Shown piece by piece: positions 8,738 to 17,627 of a DNA stretch of 61,996 nt. The first letter of the stretch is position 1. Every line of letters begins with the position of its first letter. The DNA is from Streptosporangiales bacterium (lineage in GTDB: Bacteria; Actinomycetota; Actinomycetes; Streptosporangiales; WHST01): the NCBI GenBank assembly GCA_009379825.1, contig WHTA01000028.1, positions 1-61,996 of the forward strand, given 5' to 3'. The notes under the pieces are model-generated. The model was not told the origin of the DNA. It saw only the letters and a program-made list of their open reading frames with translations, and searched no databases. Both the position numbers and the translations under genes were made by a program.

Positions 8738-9873
8738 CCACGTACGACGTCATCGTCGTCGGGGTAGGGGGAATGGGCAGCGCCGCCGCCTACCAGCTCG
8801 CCAGCCGCGGGCAGCGCGTGCTCGGCATCGAGCGGTTCACCGCGGGCCACGACCAGGGCTCCAGCCACGGCCGCTCGCGCGTGATCCGGCAGGCGTACCA
8901 CGAGCACCCGGCGTACGTGCCGCTCGTGCTGCGCGCGTACGAGCTGTGGGAGCGCGCCGGCCGCGACACGGACCGCGAGCTGCTCACCGTCACCGGCGGA
9001 GTGATGGTCTCCGGCCCGGACGCCGGCCTGGTCACCGGCGCGCAGACCAGCGCACGGCAGTGGGGCCTGCCGTACGAGATCCTCGACCACACCGAGGTGC
9101 ACGACAGGTTCCCCACCCTCACCCCGCGCGAGCACGAGGTCGGGCTGTACGAGCCTGGCACCGGGTTCGTCCGCCCGGAGGAGTCGGTGCTCGCGCACAG
9201 CGAGCTGGCCGCCGCTGCCGGCGCCGACCTGCACTACGAGGAGCAGGTGACCGGCTGGACGGCGACGGACAGCTCGGTGGAGGTCACCACAACGTCCGGT
9301 CGCTACACCGCCGGCCGGCTGGTCTTCTGCGGCGGCGCGTGGTCGCCGCAGCTGCTCGCCGAGCTGCAGCTGCCGATGGTCGTCGAACGCCAGGTGATGC
9401 ACTGGTTCGACCCGATCGGCGGCGCCGAGCAGTTCCGGCCCGACCGGCACCCGATCTACCTGTGGGGCGAGACCGACGACGAGCTCGTCTACGGCTTCCC
9501 CGCCCACGACGGCGAGTCGACGGTGAAGGTCGCGTACTACCGCCGGCCGCACACGTGCACGCCGGACGACGTGGACCGCACGGTGAGCCAGGCGGAGGCC
9601 GACGAGATCCGCGCGTTCCTGCGGCCGCGGATCTCCGCGCTCGGCGGCAGGCACGTCACGGCGAAGACCTGCCTGTACACGATGACGCCCGATCACCACT
9701 TCGTCATCGGGCACCACCCCGGCCGGCCGAACGTGGTCGTCGCCTGCGGGTTCTCCGGGCACGGCTTCAAGTTCGTCCCGCTCGTCGGCGAGGTGCTCGC
9801 CGACCTGGCCATCGAGGGCGGCACCCGGCACGACATCGCCCTCTTCGACCCGACCAGGTTCGCCGCCGAGTAG
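8734..9873 (+). CDS. monomeric sarcosine oxidase / N-methyl-L-tryptophan oxidase family flavoenzyme
   Basis: A 379-residue FAD oxidase of the MSOX/SolA family, which oxidises N-methyl amino acids to the amine plus formaldehyde and H2O2. The Rossmann dinucleotide motif VGVGGMGSAAA is at residues 9-19. 'SSHGRSRVIRQAYH' follows, as in MSOX. Cys313 in KTCLYTMTPDHHF matches the cysteine that binds FAD covalently. The C-terminal 'GFSGHGFKFVP' is also diagnostic. Translation is coupled to the MFS gene by a 4-bp overlap. Sarcosine, N-methyltryptophan and pipecolate are all possible substrates; specificity cannot be read from the sequence. Confidence 0.9.
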   Translation: MTTYDVIVVGVGGMGSAAAYQLASRGQRVLGIERFTAGHDQGSSHGRSRVIRQAYHEHPAYVPLVLRAYELWERAGRDTDRELLTVTGGVMVSGPDAGLVTGAQTSARQWGLPYEILDHTEVHDRFPTLTPREHEVGLYEPGTGFVRPEESVLAHSELAAAAGADLHYEEQVTGWTATDSSVEVTTTSGRYTAGRLVFCGGAWSPQLLAELQLPMVVERQVMHWFDPIGGAEQFRPDRHPIYLWGETDDELVYGFPAHDGESTVKVAYYRRPHTCTPDDVDRTVSQAEADEIRAFLRPRISALGGRHVTAKTCLYTMTPDHHFVIGHHPGRPNVVVACGFSGHGFKFVPLVGEVLADLAIEGGTRHDIALFDPTRFAAE

Positions 9874-9883
9874 GTTCTGCGGT

Positions 9884-10129
9884 ATGACGCTCACCGAATG
9901 GTCCCGCCTGTGCAGTGCCGAGCTCGGTCTCGACGTCGCGTTGGAGAAGGCGGACGTGGACCGGATCCTGGACCTCGCGCGCGACGCGGCGCACCAGGTG
10001 GCACGGCCGGCAGCTCCGCTGACCACGTTCCTCCTCGGCGTCGCCGTCGGGCGGGGCGCCGACCCGGCCGACGCCGCCGCGCGGCTCACGGAGCTCGCGA
10101 ACAGTCAGGAGACCACGGACGAATCGTGA
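9884..10129 (+). CDS. DUF6457 family small protein
   Basis: An 81-residue protein of the DUF6457 type. Features are 'DRILDLARDAAHQVARPAAP' and 'LTTFLLGVAVGRG', typical of a family often found beside molybdenum-cofactor genes. No moco gene is nearby. It lies 10 bp after the oxidase gene on the same strand and may be co-transcribed. The function is unknown. Confidence 0.8.
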   Translation: MTLTEWSRLCSAELGLDVALEKADVDRILDLARDAAHQVARPAAPLTTFLLGVAVGRGADPADAAARLTELANSQETTDES

Positions 10130-10249
10130 CGCAGCGCTCACTGCGCTACGTCGTGCTTACCGTTCAACACTGGCCGTGGTAGGAGTGCCTGGCTAACCTC
10201 CCCGACATCGGGACGCCGGCAGGGGACCGGCGCCCGAGAGGTGCCTACC

Positions 10250-11104
10250 ATGTTCACGAAGATCCTGCTCGCCATCGCGAGCGCGGCCGCGCTGTCCGGC
10301 GCGGCCGTACTGTTCGGGGCGTCGCCGGCCCAGGCGGCGCTGAGCTTCCAACTACCGTTCCCGTGCGGACAGACCTGGCACGGCAACTCGAGCGCAAGCA
10401 GCGCACACACCGGCAAGGAAGTCGACTTCAACCGCGGCTCGTCGGCGACGGCGGACCGCGGCGACACCGTGGTGGCCGGGGCGTCCGGCGTCGTACGTAC
10501 CGCCGCGCACCAGGGCAGCGCGAACGACTACGGCAACCTGGTGAAGGTCGAGCACTCCGGCGGCTACTTCACCTACTACGCCCACCTGAACGCCATCGCC
10601 GTGAAGGCCGGCGAGCGGGGTGCTGCGGGGTCAGGCGATCGGCCAGGTCGGCAACACCAGCCGGCCGGGCAGCGGCATCTCGCCGCACCTGCACTACGAG
10701 GTGCGCGAGGGCAGCAGCGGCTACCCGGGCAACCTGCGCAGGGCCGCGTTCGACGGCCGGACGTTCGGCTACCCGGATGCCGACGTGACGTCGAAGAACT
10801 GCGCCAACAGCTATGACACCAGGGAGGTGTGCGGCAGCGGTTACCACGTCATCGACTCGGTGGCGCTCGGCGCGAAGGGCGTCGCCGAGCTGGCAACTGC
10901 ACGGTGACGCTGAAGTTCGCCGCCGTCGGCACGTCGACGCCGACGGCGGCGTACCTGGAGCCTGCCGGTGGTTCACGGGCCACCGACTCCGGTGGCTTCG
11001 GCTACTACGCCGGACCCGTGCGCAAGGTCGCACCCGGGTGTGTCCGTTGGGGCGGCGCCACCGGCGGGGAGAGGTACGACAGCCCCGCGGAGCACTGCGG
11101 CTGA
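10250..11104 (+). pseudogene. secreted M23 peptidase, two one-base frameshifts
   Basis: A secreted LytM/M23-type zinc peptidase of about 284 residues, expected to cleave peptidoglycan cross-bridges. It has a signal peptide (MFTKILLAIASAAAL... ending AQA). The HxxxxD-type first metal site is HTGKEVDF and the second is HLHYE. A C-terminal extension of about 90 residues has paired cysteines. The frame breaks near 10617, where GGGG must be GGG to give ERVLRGQAIGQVGNTSRPGSG (partial). It breaks again near 10892, where GG must be GGG to give AELGNCTVTLK. Both repairs are single-G changes, so sequencing error is likely and the gene may be intact in the cell. The ATG at 10250 follows GAGAGGTG. Confidence 0.8.
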
Positions 11105-11111
11105 CGCCCGG

Positions 11112-12308
11112 TCAACCGTGGCGGCCGGACTCGTAGATCTCGATCGCGTGCGCCAACCAGCCGACCGACCGGGCGACGACGAAGACCGCCTCACCGCTGC
11201 CGTACGGCATGTCGTGCACGAAGCACAACGCGCCGAGGGCGAACTCGACGTTCGGTGGCAGCTGCCGCCGTTCCTCGACCAACCGGGTGACGGCCTGCAC
11301 GATCTGCAGCCGGTCGTCATCCGGTGGGTCCTCGGCCAGCATGTCGAGCAGCAGGGTCGCCCGGCCGTCGGTGCGTTCGTACCGCGGCTGGCCGAACCCG
11401 GAGATCCGGTCGCCACGGAGCAGCCGCTCGCCGATGACCCTGCGTACCGAGGCGGGCGAGTCGATGTCGCCGAGCCACGCCTGCACCGCGAGCGACGAGC
11501 CGCCGTCGAGCAGCAGGCCGCTCGCCACGCTCATCCCGGCGAGCACCACGGAGTACGGGTCGGCCGCCATCGACGCGGCGGCCCGGACGGCGCGGGTGGA
11601 CGGCGCCACCGCATGGTCGCCGAGCATGACGAGCGCCGCGGACAACAGGGCGATGTCGCGCTCGCGGGCCGGCCGTGCGGACAGCCGCGACCACAGCCGC
11701 GCGGCGACCGCGCCCGACAGCGGTTGGGACGAGAGTTCGGGCAGCGACTCGACGAGCGCAGGCACCAGTGACCGCCCCACCGAGCGTACCGAAGGCGCGG
11801 AGAGGTCGTACCTGAACGAGTCCGCCGCACCGAGCATTGCCGTGGTCACCTTGAGCCGGTCGAGCGGCAGGCTCGACTCGGGCACTGCGGCACGGACGGC
11901 CTCGACCGTCGCCTTGGCCTGCTCGTTGAGCGCCCACGGCACGTCCGGCTCGATGCCCGACTCCCACAGCAGCTCGGCCACCGCCTCGAACGAGTGCGTG
12001 GCTGCCAGCTCCGCCGCCTCGTGCTCGCGGTAGTAGAGCCGGTCCTCGACGATGCTCGCGACCCTCGTCGTCTCGCCTGGCGTGGTCGGCTCGAGCGGTT
12101 CTGCCCTCGCGCCACTGCGCACGGCCATCGCGTCGACCTCGGCGCGGGACAGCCAGCTCCTGCGGTCCCCAGCCAGCCGCTTGCTGCGCAGCAGGCCGCG
12201 GCTGACGTACGCGTACACGGTGCTCGGCTTGACGCCAAGCTGTTCTGCCGCCTCGGCGACCGAGATCAGGCCCGGATCTGCACCACCGCCCGTTACGGCT
12301 GCCGGCAC
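11112..12308 (-). CDS. HTH-citrate synthase fusion, probably a catalytically inactive regulator
   Basis: About 398 residues. Residues 15-60 are a MerR/excisionase-type helix-turn-helix (ISVAEAAEQLGVKPSTVYAY). The rest is a complete citrate-synthase fold ending 'VARSVGWLAHAIE'. Catalytic positions are altered. The first His is kept (GDHAVAPST, His232), but the LHGG histidine is Asp (LLDGG, Asp268). The GFGHRVY motif is GFGQPRY (Gln307 for His), and the PNVDF aspartate is Glu (PNVEF, Glu355). Losing two essential residues argues against citrate synthesis and for a ligand-sensing domain on a DNA-binding protein. It is divergent from a catabolic operon starting at 12361, which it may control. The start is uncertain: GTG 12308 or 12311, both very close to GGGGAGG. 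Confidence 0.85.
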   Translation of the reverse strand: MPAAVTGGGADPGLISVAEAAEQLGVKPSTVYAYVSRGLLRSKRLAGDRRSWLSRAEVDAMAVRSGARAEPLEPTTPGETTRVASIVEDRLYYREHEAAELAATHSFEAVAELLWESGIEPDVPWALNEQAKATVEAVRAAVPESSLPLDRLKVTTAMLGAADSFRYDLSAPSVRSVGRSLVPALVESLPELSSQPLSGAVAARLWSRLSARPARERDIALLSAALVMLGDHAVAPSTRAVRAAASMAADPYSVVLAGMSVASGLLLDGGSSLAVQAWLGDIDSPASVRRVIGERLLRGDRISGFGQPRYERTDGRATLLLDMLAEDPPDDDRLQIVQAVTRLVEERRQLPPNVEFALGALCFVHDMPYGSGEAVFVVARSVGWLAHAIEIYESGRHG

Positions 12309-12360
12309 CACGCCTCCCCGGGGACTCCAGACGACGTTGACAAGCAAGGGAGCTTGCCGA
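12309..12360. promoter_or_regulatory. 52-bp divergent control region
   Basis: This is the only DNA between the HTH-citrate synthase gene and the rightward catabolic operon, so both promoters must overlap coding sequence or each other. It contains TTGACA at 12337-12342, inside TTG-N5-CAA (12337-12347), a short dyad that could be an operator. TTGACA is too close to the GTG at 12361 to act as a normal -35 box for that gene. GGGAG at 12348-12352 is the ribosome site for 12361. Confidence 0.4.
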
Positions 12361-13449
12361 GTGCGTACCCATCGGATCGCCGTCATCCGTGGTGACGGCA
12401 TCGGCCCCGAGCTGGTGGACGCAGCACTCCAGGTGCTCGACGCGGTCGCCGCAGGCCGCGACTACCGGTTCGAGACGGTCGAGGTGGACGCCGGCGCGGA
12501 CACCTACCGCCGCACGGGTACCGCCTGTTCCGCCGAGGCGCTCGAGCTGATCAGGTCGGACGTCGCCGGCACGCTGAAGGGGCCGGTCGGGCTACCGCAG
12601 GTACGCCGGCCGGACGGCACGGAAGCCGGGCTGCTCGGCGGCATCCTCCGCACCGGCCTCGACGCGTACGCGAACGTGCGGCCGGTCCGCCTGCTCGCCG
12701 GCACCACCTCCAGCCTCGGCCTGCGCGCCGGCGAGATCGACTACGTGATCGTCAGGGAGAACACCGAGGGTCTCTACGCGTCCCGCGGCAAGGGTGTGGG
12801 CAATGCCTGGGCGATGGCGGACACGTCGATCACCACCAGGGAAGCGACGCTGCGGGTGTGCCGCCGCGCCTTCGAGCTCGCCCACCGCCGCAACAGCGCG
12901 CCGTCCGACGGCACGCGGCGGGTCACCTGCGTGGACAAGAGCAACGTACTGCGCACCTACGCGCTGTTCAGGGACATCTTCCACGAGGTGGCGCAGGAGT
13001 ACCCGGACGTCGAGACCGAGGTGCTCTACGCCGATGCGGCGGCACAGGCGCTGGTGCTGCGGCCGGGCGACTTCGACGTGCTCGTGATGGAGAACTTCCT
13101 CGGCGACATCCTGAGCGACCTCGGCGGCGCGACGATCGGCGGCATCGCGTTCTGCCCGTCGGGCAACATCGGCGACGAGCACGCCTACTTCGAGCCGATC
13201 CACGGCAGCGCACCCGGCGTGGCCGGCCGCGACCTCGCGAACCCGATCGGCCAGGTACTGGCCGCTGGCATGCTGCTCGACCATCTCGGACATCCCGACG
13301 ACGCCCGTCGGGTCACCGCCGCCGTCGAAGCCGCACTCGCGTCCGGCGCCGTGCAGGTCGCCGGCGACGGGACGGTGACCGGCGGCGCAACCGCCGCGGC
13401 AGACGCATTCGTCGCCGCACTACGGAACACACCGGAGGTGTCGTCATGA
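12361..13449 (+). CDS. isocitrate/isopropylmalate dehydrogenase family (beta-hydroxyacid oxidative decarboxylase)
   Basis: A 362-residue NAD(P)-dependent enzyme of the IDH/IPMDH/tartrate dehydrogenase family, which oxidatively decarboxylates a (2R,3S)-3-substituted malate. It shows 'GDGIGPELV', 'VRENTEGLYASRG' with the catalytic Tyr, 'VDKSNVL' with the catalytic Lys, and 'DILSDLGG' with metal-binding Asp. 'EPIHGSAPGVAG' lies in the cofactor loop. The genuine TCA enzyme usually lies elsewhere, and the co-operonic carrier and dehydrogenase suggest a dedicated catabolic role (tartrate- or alkylmalate-like). The GTG start follows GGGAG by eight bases. Its stop overlaps the start of the MFS gene. 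Confidence 0.88.
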   Translation: MRTHRIAVIRGDGIGPELVDAALQVLDAVAAGRDYRFETVEVDAGADTYRRTGTACSAEALELIRSDVAGTLKGPVGLPQVRRPDGTEAGLLGGILRTGLDAYANVRPVRLLAGTTSSLGLRAGEIDYVIVRENTEGLYASRGKGVGNAWAMADTSITTREATLRVCRRAFELAHRRNSAPSDGTRRVTCVDKSNVLRTYALFRDIFHEVAQEYPDVETEVLYADAAAQALVLRPGDFDVLVMENFLGDILSDLGGATIGGIAFCPSGNIGDEHAYFEPIHGSAPGVAGRDLANPIGQVLAAGMLLDHLGHPDDARRVTAAVEAALASGAVQVAGDGTVTGGATAAADAFVAALRNTPEVSS

Positions 13450-14749
13450 CGACGGCCACTGAGTTCACGTTCACCGGACGCAGCAGGCGACGGATCATCG
13501 TCGCCGCGTCGGCCGGCAACTTCGCCGAGTGGTACGACTGGGGCGTCTACGGCGTGGTCGCCACGATCATCGCCACGACGTTCTTCCCCGAGGGCGACCC
13601 CGTCGTCGCGCTGCTGAACACGTACGCGGTCTTCGCGCTCGGCTACCTCTCGCGCCCGTTCGGCGGCGTCGTCTTCGGTTGGATGGCGGACAAGCTCGGC
13701 CGCCGCAGGGCTCTATCGTTCACCATCATCCTGACGTGTGCGGGCACTGCGTCGATGGGAGTGTTGCCGACGTACGCGCAGGCCGGCCTGCTCGCGCCGA
13801 TACTCTTGCTCGTCGGCCGGCTGGCGCAGTCGATGGGCGCGGGCGGCGAGTACGCCAGCGCGATCAGCTTCGTGTTCGAGCACAGCCCGGCCAGCCACAA
13901 GGCGCGCAACGTCGGAATGCTGGTCGCGTCCACGTTCGTCGGCATCATGTCGGGCTCGGTGATGGCGCGCCTGTACTCGTTCGTGCTCGGCGAGGACGCG
14001 TACACCGCGTACGGCTGGCGCTTCCTCTTCCTGTTGGCCGTGCCGCTCGCGGTGTTCGGGTTCTACCTGCGCCGCCGGGTGGAGGAGACACCCGAGTTCG
14101 AGCAGATCGCCGCCGCGCGCCGCGCCGCGAAGCACAAGAAGTCGCCGCTCGTCGAGACACTGCGGTGGCACTGGCCACGGGTCGTCGTGTTCATCGTCTG
14201 CGCTGCGAGCTACGCGCTCATCAGCACGACCATCACGTCGTACCTCACGACGTTCCTCATCAGCGTGGGTCACCTGGGCAACACCGAGGCGTTCAACGTG
14301 ACGATCGTCAGCAACGTGTTCGTCATCGCCGCGGCCCTCGCCACCGGCGTGCTGTGCGACCGGATCGGGCTGCGCAAGACGATGACCATCGCGGGCGTCG
14401 TCGTCGCGGTGCTCGCCGTACCCGGCTTGGCGGTCGCTGCGCAGGGGCTGGTCGGCGGGTTCGTCGGCGGCATGGCGATCGGCGCGTGCAAGGGGCTGCT
14501 CGCACTGCCGGTGCTGCTCGCGGTCAGCCAGCTCTTCCCCGGCGCCATCCGCGTGACCGCGGGAGCGTTGGCGTACAACGTGGTGCAGGCGGTGTTCGGG
14601 GGTACCGGACCGATCGTCGGTGTGTGGCTGAACGACAGCACCGGCGGCCCGGACGGCCTCGGCATCTACCTGGCCGCGCTCGCCGTGGTGACCGCGGTGT
14701 TCTCGTACCTGGCGAGGCGGTGGTTCGAGACCCCGTCGAGGTGCGCTGA
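13446..14749 (+). CDS. MFS transporter of the metabolite:H+ symporter (MHS) type; frameshift in the last codons
   Basis: A 12-TM MHS-type carrier of about 434 residues, resembling carriers for dicarboxylates and other organic acids. It shows 'AASAGNFAEWYDWGVYG' at the first TM, 'FGWMADKLGRRRAL' in loop 2-3 and 'GRLAQSMGAGGEYA'. The annotated frame runs past 14749 deep into the next gene. Near 14733 the run CCCC should be CCCCC. With that base the protein ends ...FETPVEVR at the TGA 14747-14749, which abuts the next ATG. This is a clear homopolymer error or a very recent mutation that leaves the transmembrane part intact. It should import the operon's substrate. Confidence 0.85.
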
Positions 14750-15775
14750 ATGGTCTCGGTCGACGATCTGGAGCAGCTGGCGACGGAGGCACTGCAGGCA
14801 GGCGGGGTGGACCACAACCACGCAGTGCGGACTGCGCATGTGCTCGTGCTCGCCGACCTGTTCGGCATCCACACCCACGGCGTGCAGCGTGTGCCGCAGT
14901 ACCTCGAACGGGTACGCGTCGGCGGCATCGACCCGCAGGCCGACATCACCGTGGAGCGGGTCGCGCCCGCGCTCGCCACCGTGGACGGAGCCGGCGGCCT
15001 TGGACCCGCGGTCGGGTCGTACGCGCTCGAGGTGGCTCTCTCGGCCGCGCGGGACACCGGCGTCGCGGCAGTGTTCGCGCGGGACAGCAACCACTTCGGC
15101 CCGGTGATGCCGTACCTGTCCGACGCCTGCCGGCAGGGTTTCGCCGCGGTGATCGCGAGCAACGCCACCACGACGATCGCACCGTGGGGCGGCCGGGAGG
15201 CGAAGCTCGGCAACAACCCACTGGGGATCGGTGTGCCGAACCCGGCCGGCGACCCCGTGCTGCTCGACATCGCGATGAGCGCCGTCGCACGCGCGAAGAT
15301 CCGCACTGCCGCGAAGGCCGGTGAGCCGATACCGCCAGGCTGGGCGACCGATGCGTCCGGCCGCACGACCACCGACCCGTCCGCCGCGCTCGACGGTCTG
15401 CTGCTTCCGTTCGGCGGCCACCAGGGGTACGGACTCGCGCTCATGGTCGACCTGCTCGCCGGTGTGCTCGCCGGTGCCAGCTTCCTGACCGGCGTGAGCT
15501 CGTGGAACCTGAACCCGGAACGGCCGCAGGACCTCGGCCACGTGTTCCTGGTGGTCGACACGTCGAGGCTGGGTGCCGCCGACGCGTTCAGCGCCCGGAT
15601 GCGGGAGTTTTCCGAGACGCTGCACGCGACGACGCCGATCGACCCCGGCCAGCCGGTGCGGCTGCCCGGCGAGAGCGAGCTCGCCGCGTACCACAGACAG
15701 CTCGCCGAGGGTGTCGACGTCGCGGCGGCCGACCTCGCGGCACTGCAAGTCATCGTGGACGGGAGACACGCATGA
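14750..15775 (+). CDS. Ldh_2-family malate/lactate-type dehydrogenase
   Basis: A 341-residue NAD(P)-dependent 2-hydroxyacid dehydrogenase of the Ldh_2 family (malate/L-lactate, ureidoglycolate and diketogulonate dehydrogenases). These have an all-own fold unrelated to Rossmann LDH. Typical motifs are 'LADLFGIHTHGVQRVPQYL' (with the catalytic His), 'SNHFGPVMPYL', 'ASNATTTIAPWGG', 'KLGNNPLGIGVP' and 'GGHQGYGLALMVDLL'. It abuts the MFS gene and overlaps the amidohydrolase by four bases. It probably oxidises the hydroxyacid produced by that hydrolase. Confidence 0.9.
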   Translation: MVSVDDLEQLATEALQAGGVDHNHAVRTAHVLVLADLFGIHTHGVQRVPQYLERVRVGGIDPQADITVERVAPALATVDGAGGLGPAVGSYALEVALSAARDTGVAAVFARDSNHFGPVMPYLSDACRQGFAAVIASNATTTIAPWGGREAKLGNNPLGIGVPNPAGDPVLLDIAMSAVARAKIRTAAKAGEPIPPGWATDASGRTTTDPSAALDGLLLPFGGHQGYGLALMVDLLAGVLAGASFLTGVSSWNLNPERPQDLGHVFLVVDTSRLGAADAFSARMREFSETLHATTPIDPGQPVRLPGESELAAYHRQLAEGVDVAAADLAALQVIVDGRHA

Positions 15776-16632
15776 CACCGTTGCCGGCCGGTTCCTGTGA
15801 CTGCCACACGCACGTGTTCGGCCCGTACGCCAGGTTCCCGCTGTCGGACGACCGCCCGTACACACCGCACGAGGCGTCCATCGAGCAGCTGAACCAGTTG
15901 CACCGCGGGCTCGGCATCGACCGCGTGGTGCTCATCCAGCCCAGCCCGTACGGCGTCGACAACTCCTGCCTCGTCGACGCGTTGCACCAGCTGGGCCATC
16001 GGGCGCGTGGCGTCGCCGTGGTGGACCCCGACGCCTCCGCGAGCGAGCTCGCACAGCTGCACGCCGCCGGCGTGCGCGGCACCAGGGTCAACGTCGCCAG
16101 CTACGGGCTGGCCGAGCACCGCGCGTTCGTCGACCGGCTGCGGCGGACGGCCGTCGCCGTGGAACCGTACGGCTGGCACGTCCAGCTCTACGCGCAGCTC
16201 GCCGAGCTGGTGGCTCTCGCCGACGAGCTCGCGACACTCCCGGTCCCCGTCGTGTTCGACCACTTCGCCATGGCACGCGCCGAGAAGGGTGTGGCACAGC
16301 AGGGGCTCGACACCGTGCTCGACCTGGTCGCGTCCGGCCGCGCGTACGTCAAGCTGTCCGCTCCGCACCGGATGTCGACGGCGCCCGACCACGCGGACGC
16401 CGCGCCGTTGGCACGTGCGTTCCTCGACGCCGACCCGGCGCGCGTGCTGTGGGGCACCGACTGGCCGCACACCGACGCCGACGGCCGCAGCCCGGAGAAC
16501 CGGCTGATCCCGCGGCCGTTCAGGAACGAGGACGACACCGCCGCAATACGACGGCTGACCGGCTGGGTCAGGTCCGCCGAGGAACTACACCAGGTGCTCG
16601 CCGACAACCCCCGCCGCCTCTACGGGTTCTGA
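15772..16632 (+). CDS. amidohydrolase, 2-pyrone-4,6-dicarboxylate hydrolase (LigI)-like
   Basis: A 286-residue TIM-barrel amidohydrolase of the cog3618 type (LigI, lactonases). It opens with CDCHTHVFGP, the HxH metal/anion site, followed by 'FPLSDDRPYTP' as in LigI-like enzymes. It ends its barrel with the catalytic Asp in LWGTDWPHT. 'VVFDHFAMARA' supplies a further conserved His. Family members hydrolyse lactones such as pyrone dicarboxylate. It overlaps the preceding dehydrogenase by 4 bp and is the last gene of the operon. A lactone or cyclic ester entering via the MFS carrier is a reasonable inference. Confidence 0.88.
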   Translation: MTPLPAGSCDCHTHVFGPYARFPLSDDRPYTPHEASIEQLNQLHRGLGIDRVVLIQPSPYGVDNSCLVDALHQLGHRARGVAVVDPDASASELAQLHAAGVRGTRVNVASYGLAEHRAFVDRLRRTAVAVEPYGWHVQLYAQLAELVALADELATLPVPVVFDHFAMARAEKGVAQQGLDTVLDLVASGRAYVKLSAPHRMSTAPDHADAAPLARAFLDADPARVLWGTDWPHTDADGRSPENRLIPRPFRNEDDTAAIRRLTGWVRSAEELHQVLADNPRRLYGF

Positions 16633-16667
16633 GGCCCGCGACCCACTGCATCACCTATGGCCGACCT

Positions 16668-17624
16668 ATGACGGCCGCCGCCAGCATTGGCACCGTGGTG
16701 GAGAAGCGGCATCCGGTCGGCGGGATCATCTTCGGCGGGCTCGGTCTCGTGATCCTGCTGGCGAGTTTCGGCTCGCCATGGTCACGGGCCACCGATTTCG
16801 CCTCCACCGGCGTCGGCACGTCCGACCTCGACGTGCTCGACCTCGGCGCCGGCTCGGTGCTCTACCTGTTCGGCGTGGCGTTGCTCGTGGTGCTCGCCGT
16901 CGGCACCATCGCCGCCAGGGGCACTGCCAGGCTCGTCCTCGGCGTCAACGGCCTCGTCAGTGCGCTCGTGCCCACCATCGGACTGGTCCTCACCATGGGC
17001 GCGATCCGACAGGCCAACATCGCCGCGCTCGAGGACGCGAAGGCCGACGACGGCGGCGCGGACCTGGCGCTCGGGCTGCAGGCGGGCCCAATCCTCGCCG
17101 GTGTCGCCGTCTTCGCGCTGGCGCTCGCGGTCAGCAGGTTCACCTGGCCGAACCGTCCGACGGTCTGCTACTCGACCGGCGTCGCCGTCGCGGCGGTCGT
17201 GATGCTCACGATCCCGTGGGCGGGTCGCCGGGCGGTGCTCGCCGACCAGGTGGTCGTGCGCGACTACTGGTTCTTCTCGCTCGGCACCCTGGGCTACGTC
17301 GCGGCGGCAACCGTCGCCGTGCTCGTCGCGCTCGCGATACTCAGTGCGGTGCTCGCCGGCACGGCATGGTGGCCGGCGGCGCCGATGCCGTTGGTCGCGA
17401 TCGCCACTGCCGTGCCGGCCATCGTGCTCGAAGTCTCCGGCCTGCAGCCCGACGCATCGCTCGCGAGCGCCGAGGACGTCAACTCGGTCCTCAACACCGG
17501 CGTGCCCGGCGTGTGGTCACTGGTGTGCCTGGTGTCGTCCATCTGCGCCCTGGCCATGTCGGCCAGGGAGTACGTGAAGGCACGCAGGCGGGCGGCGAAC
17601 ACGGTCACCGTGCCTGCGCTGTGA
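16668..17624 (+). CDS. multi-pass membrane protein of unknown function
   Basis: A 318-residue integral membrane protein with about eight hydrophobic segments. These include 'IIFGGLGLVILLASFGSPW', 'LYLFGVALLVVLAVGTIAA', 'LVSALVPTIGLVLTMGAI', 'ILAGVAVFALALAVS', a pair around residues 160-230 and a final 'VWSLVCLVSSICALAM'. Between TM1 and TM2 is a short extracellular loop with 'ATDFASTGVGTSDLD'. I recognise no domain. It begins 35 bp after the amidohydrolase with no strong ribosome site, so it may or may not belong to that operon. Confidence 0.75.
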   Translation: MTAAASIGTVVEKRHPVGGIIFGGLGLVILLASFGSPWSRATDFASTGVGTSDLDVLDLGAGSVLYLFGVALLVVLAVGTIAARGTARLVLGVNGLVSALVPTIGLVLTMGAIRQANIAALEDAKADDGGADLALGLQAGPILAGVAVFALALAVSRFTWPNRPTVCYSTGVAVAAVVMLTIPWAGRRAVLADQVVVRDYWFFSLGTLGYVAAATVAVLVALAILSAVLAGTAWWPAAPMPLVAIATAVPAIVLEVSGLQPDASLASAEDVNSVLNTGVPGVWSLVCLVSSICALAMSAREYVKARRRAANTVTVPAL

Positions 17625-17627
17625 CGG

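Noticed and set aside
12337-12342. TTGACA as -35 box for the IDH-type gene
   Set aside because: It is only 19 bp before the start codon, too close unless the transcript is leaderless with a -10 inside the coding region.
14750-15107. apparent extension of the MHS carrier into the next gene
   Set aside because: After the C-run near 14733 the residues lose all similarity and overlap the Ldh_2 gene. A missing C explains it.
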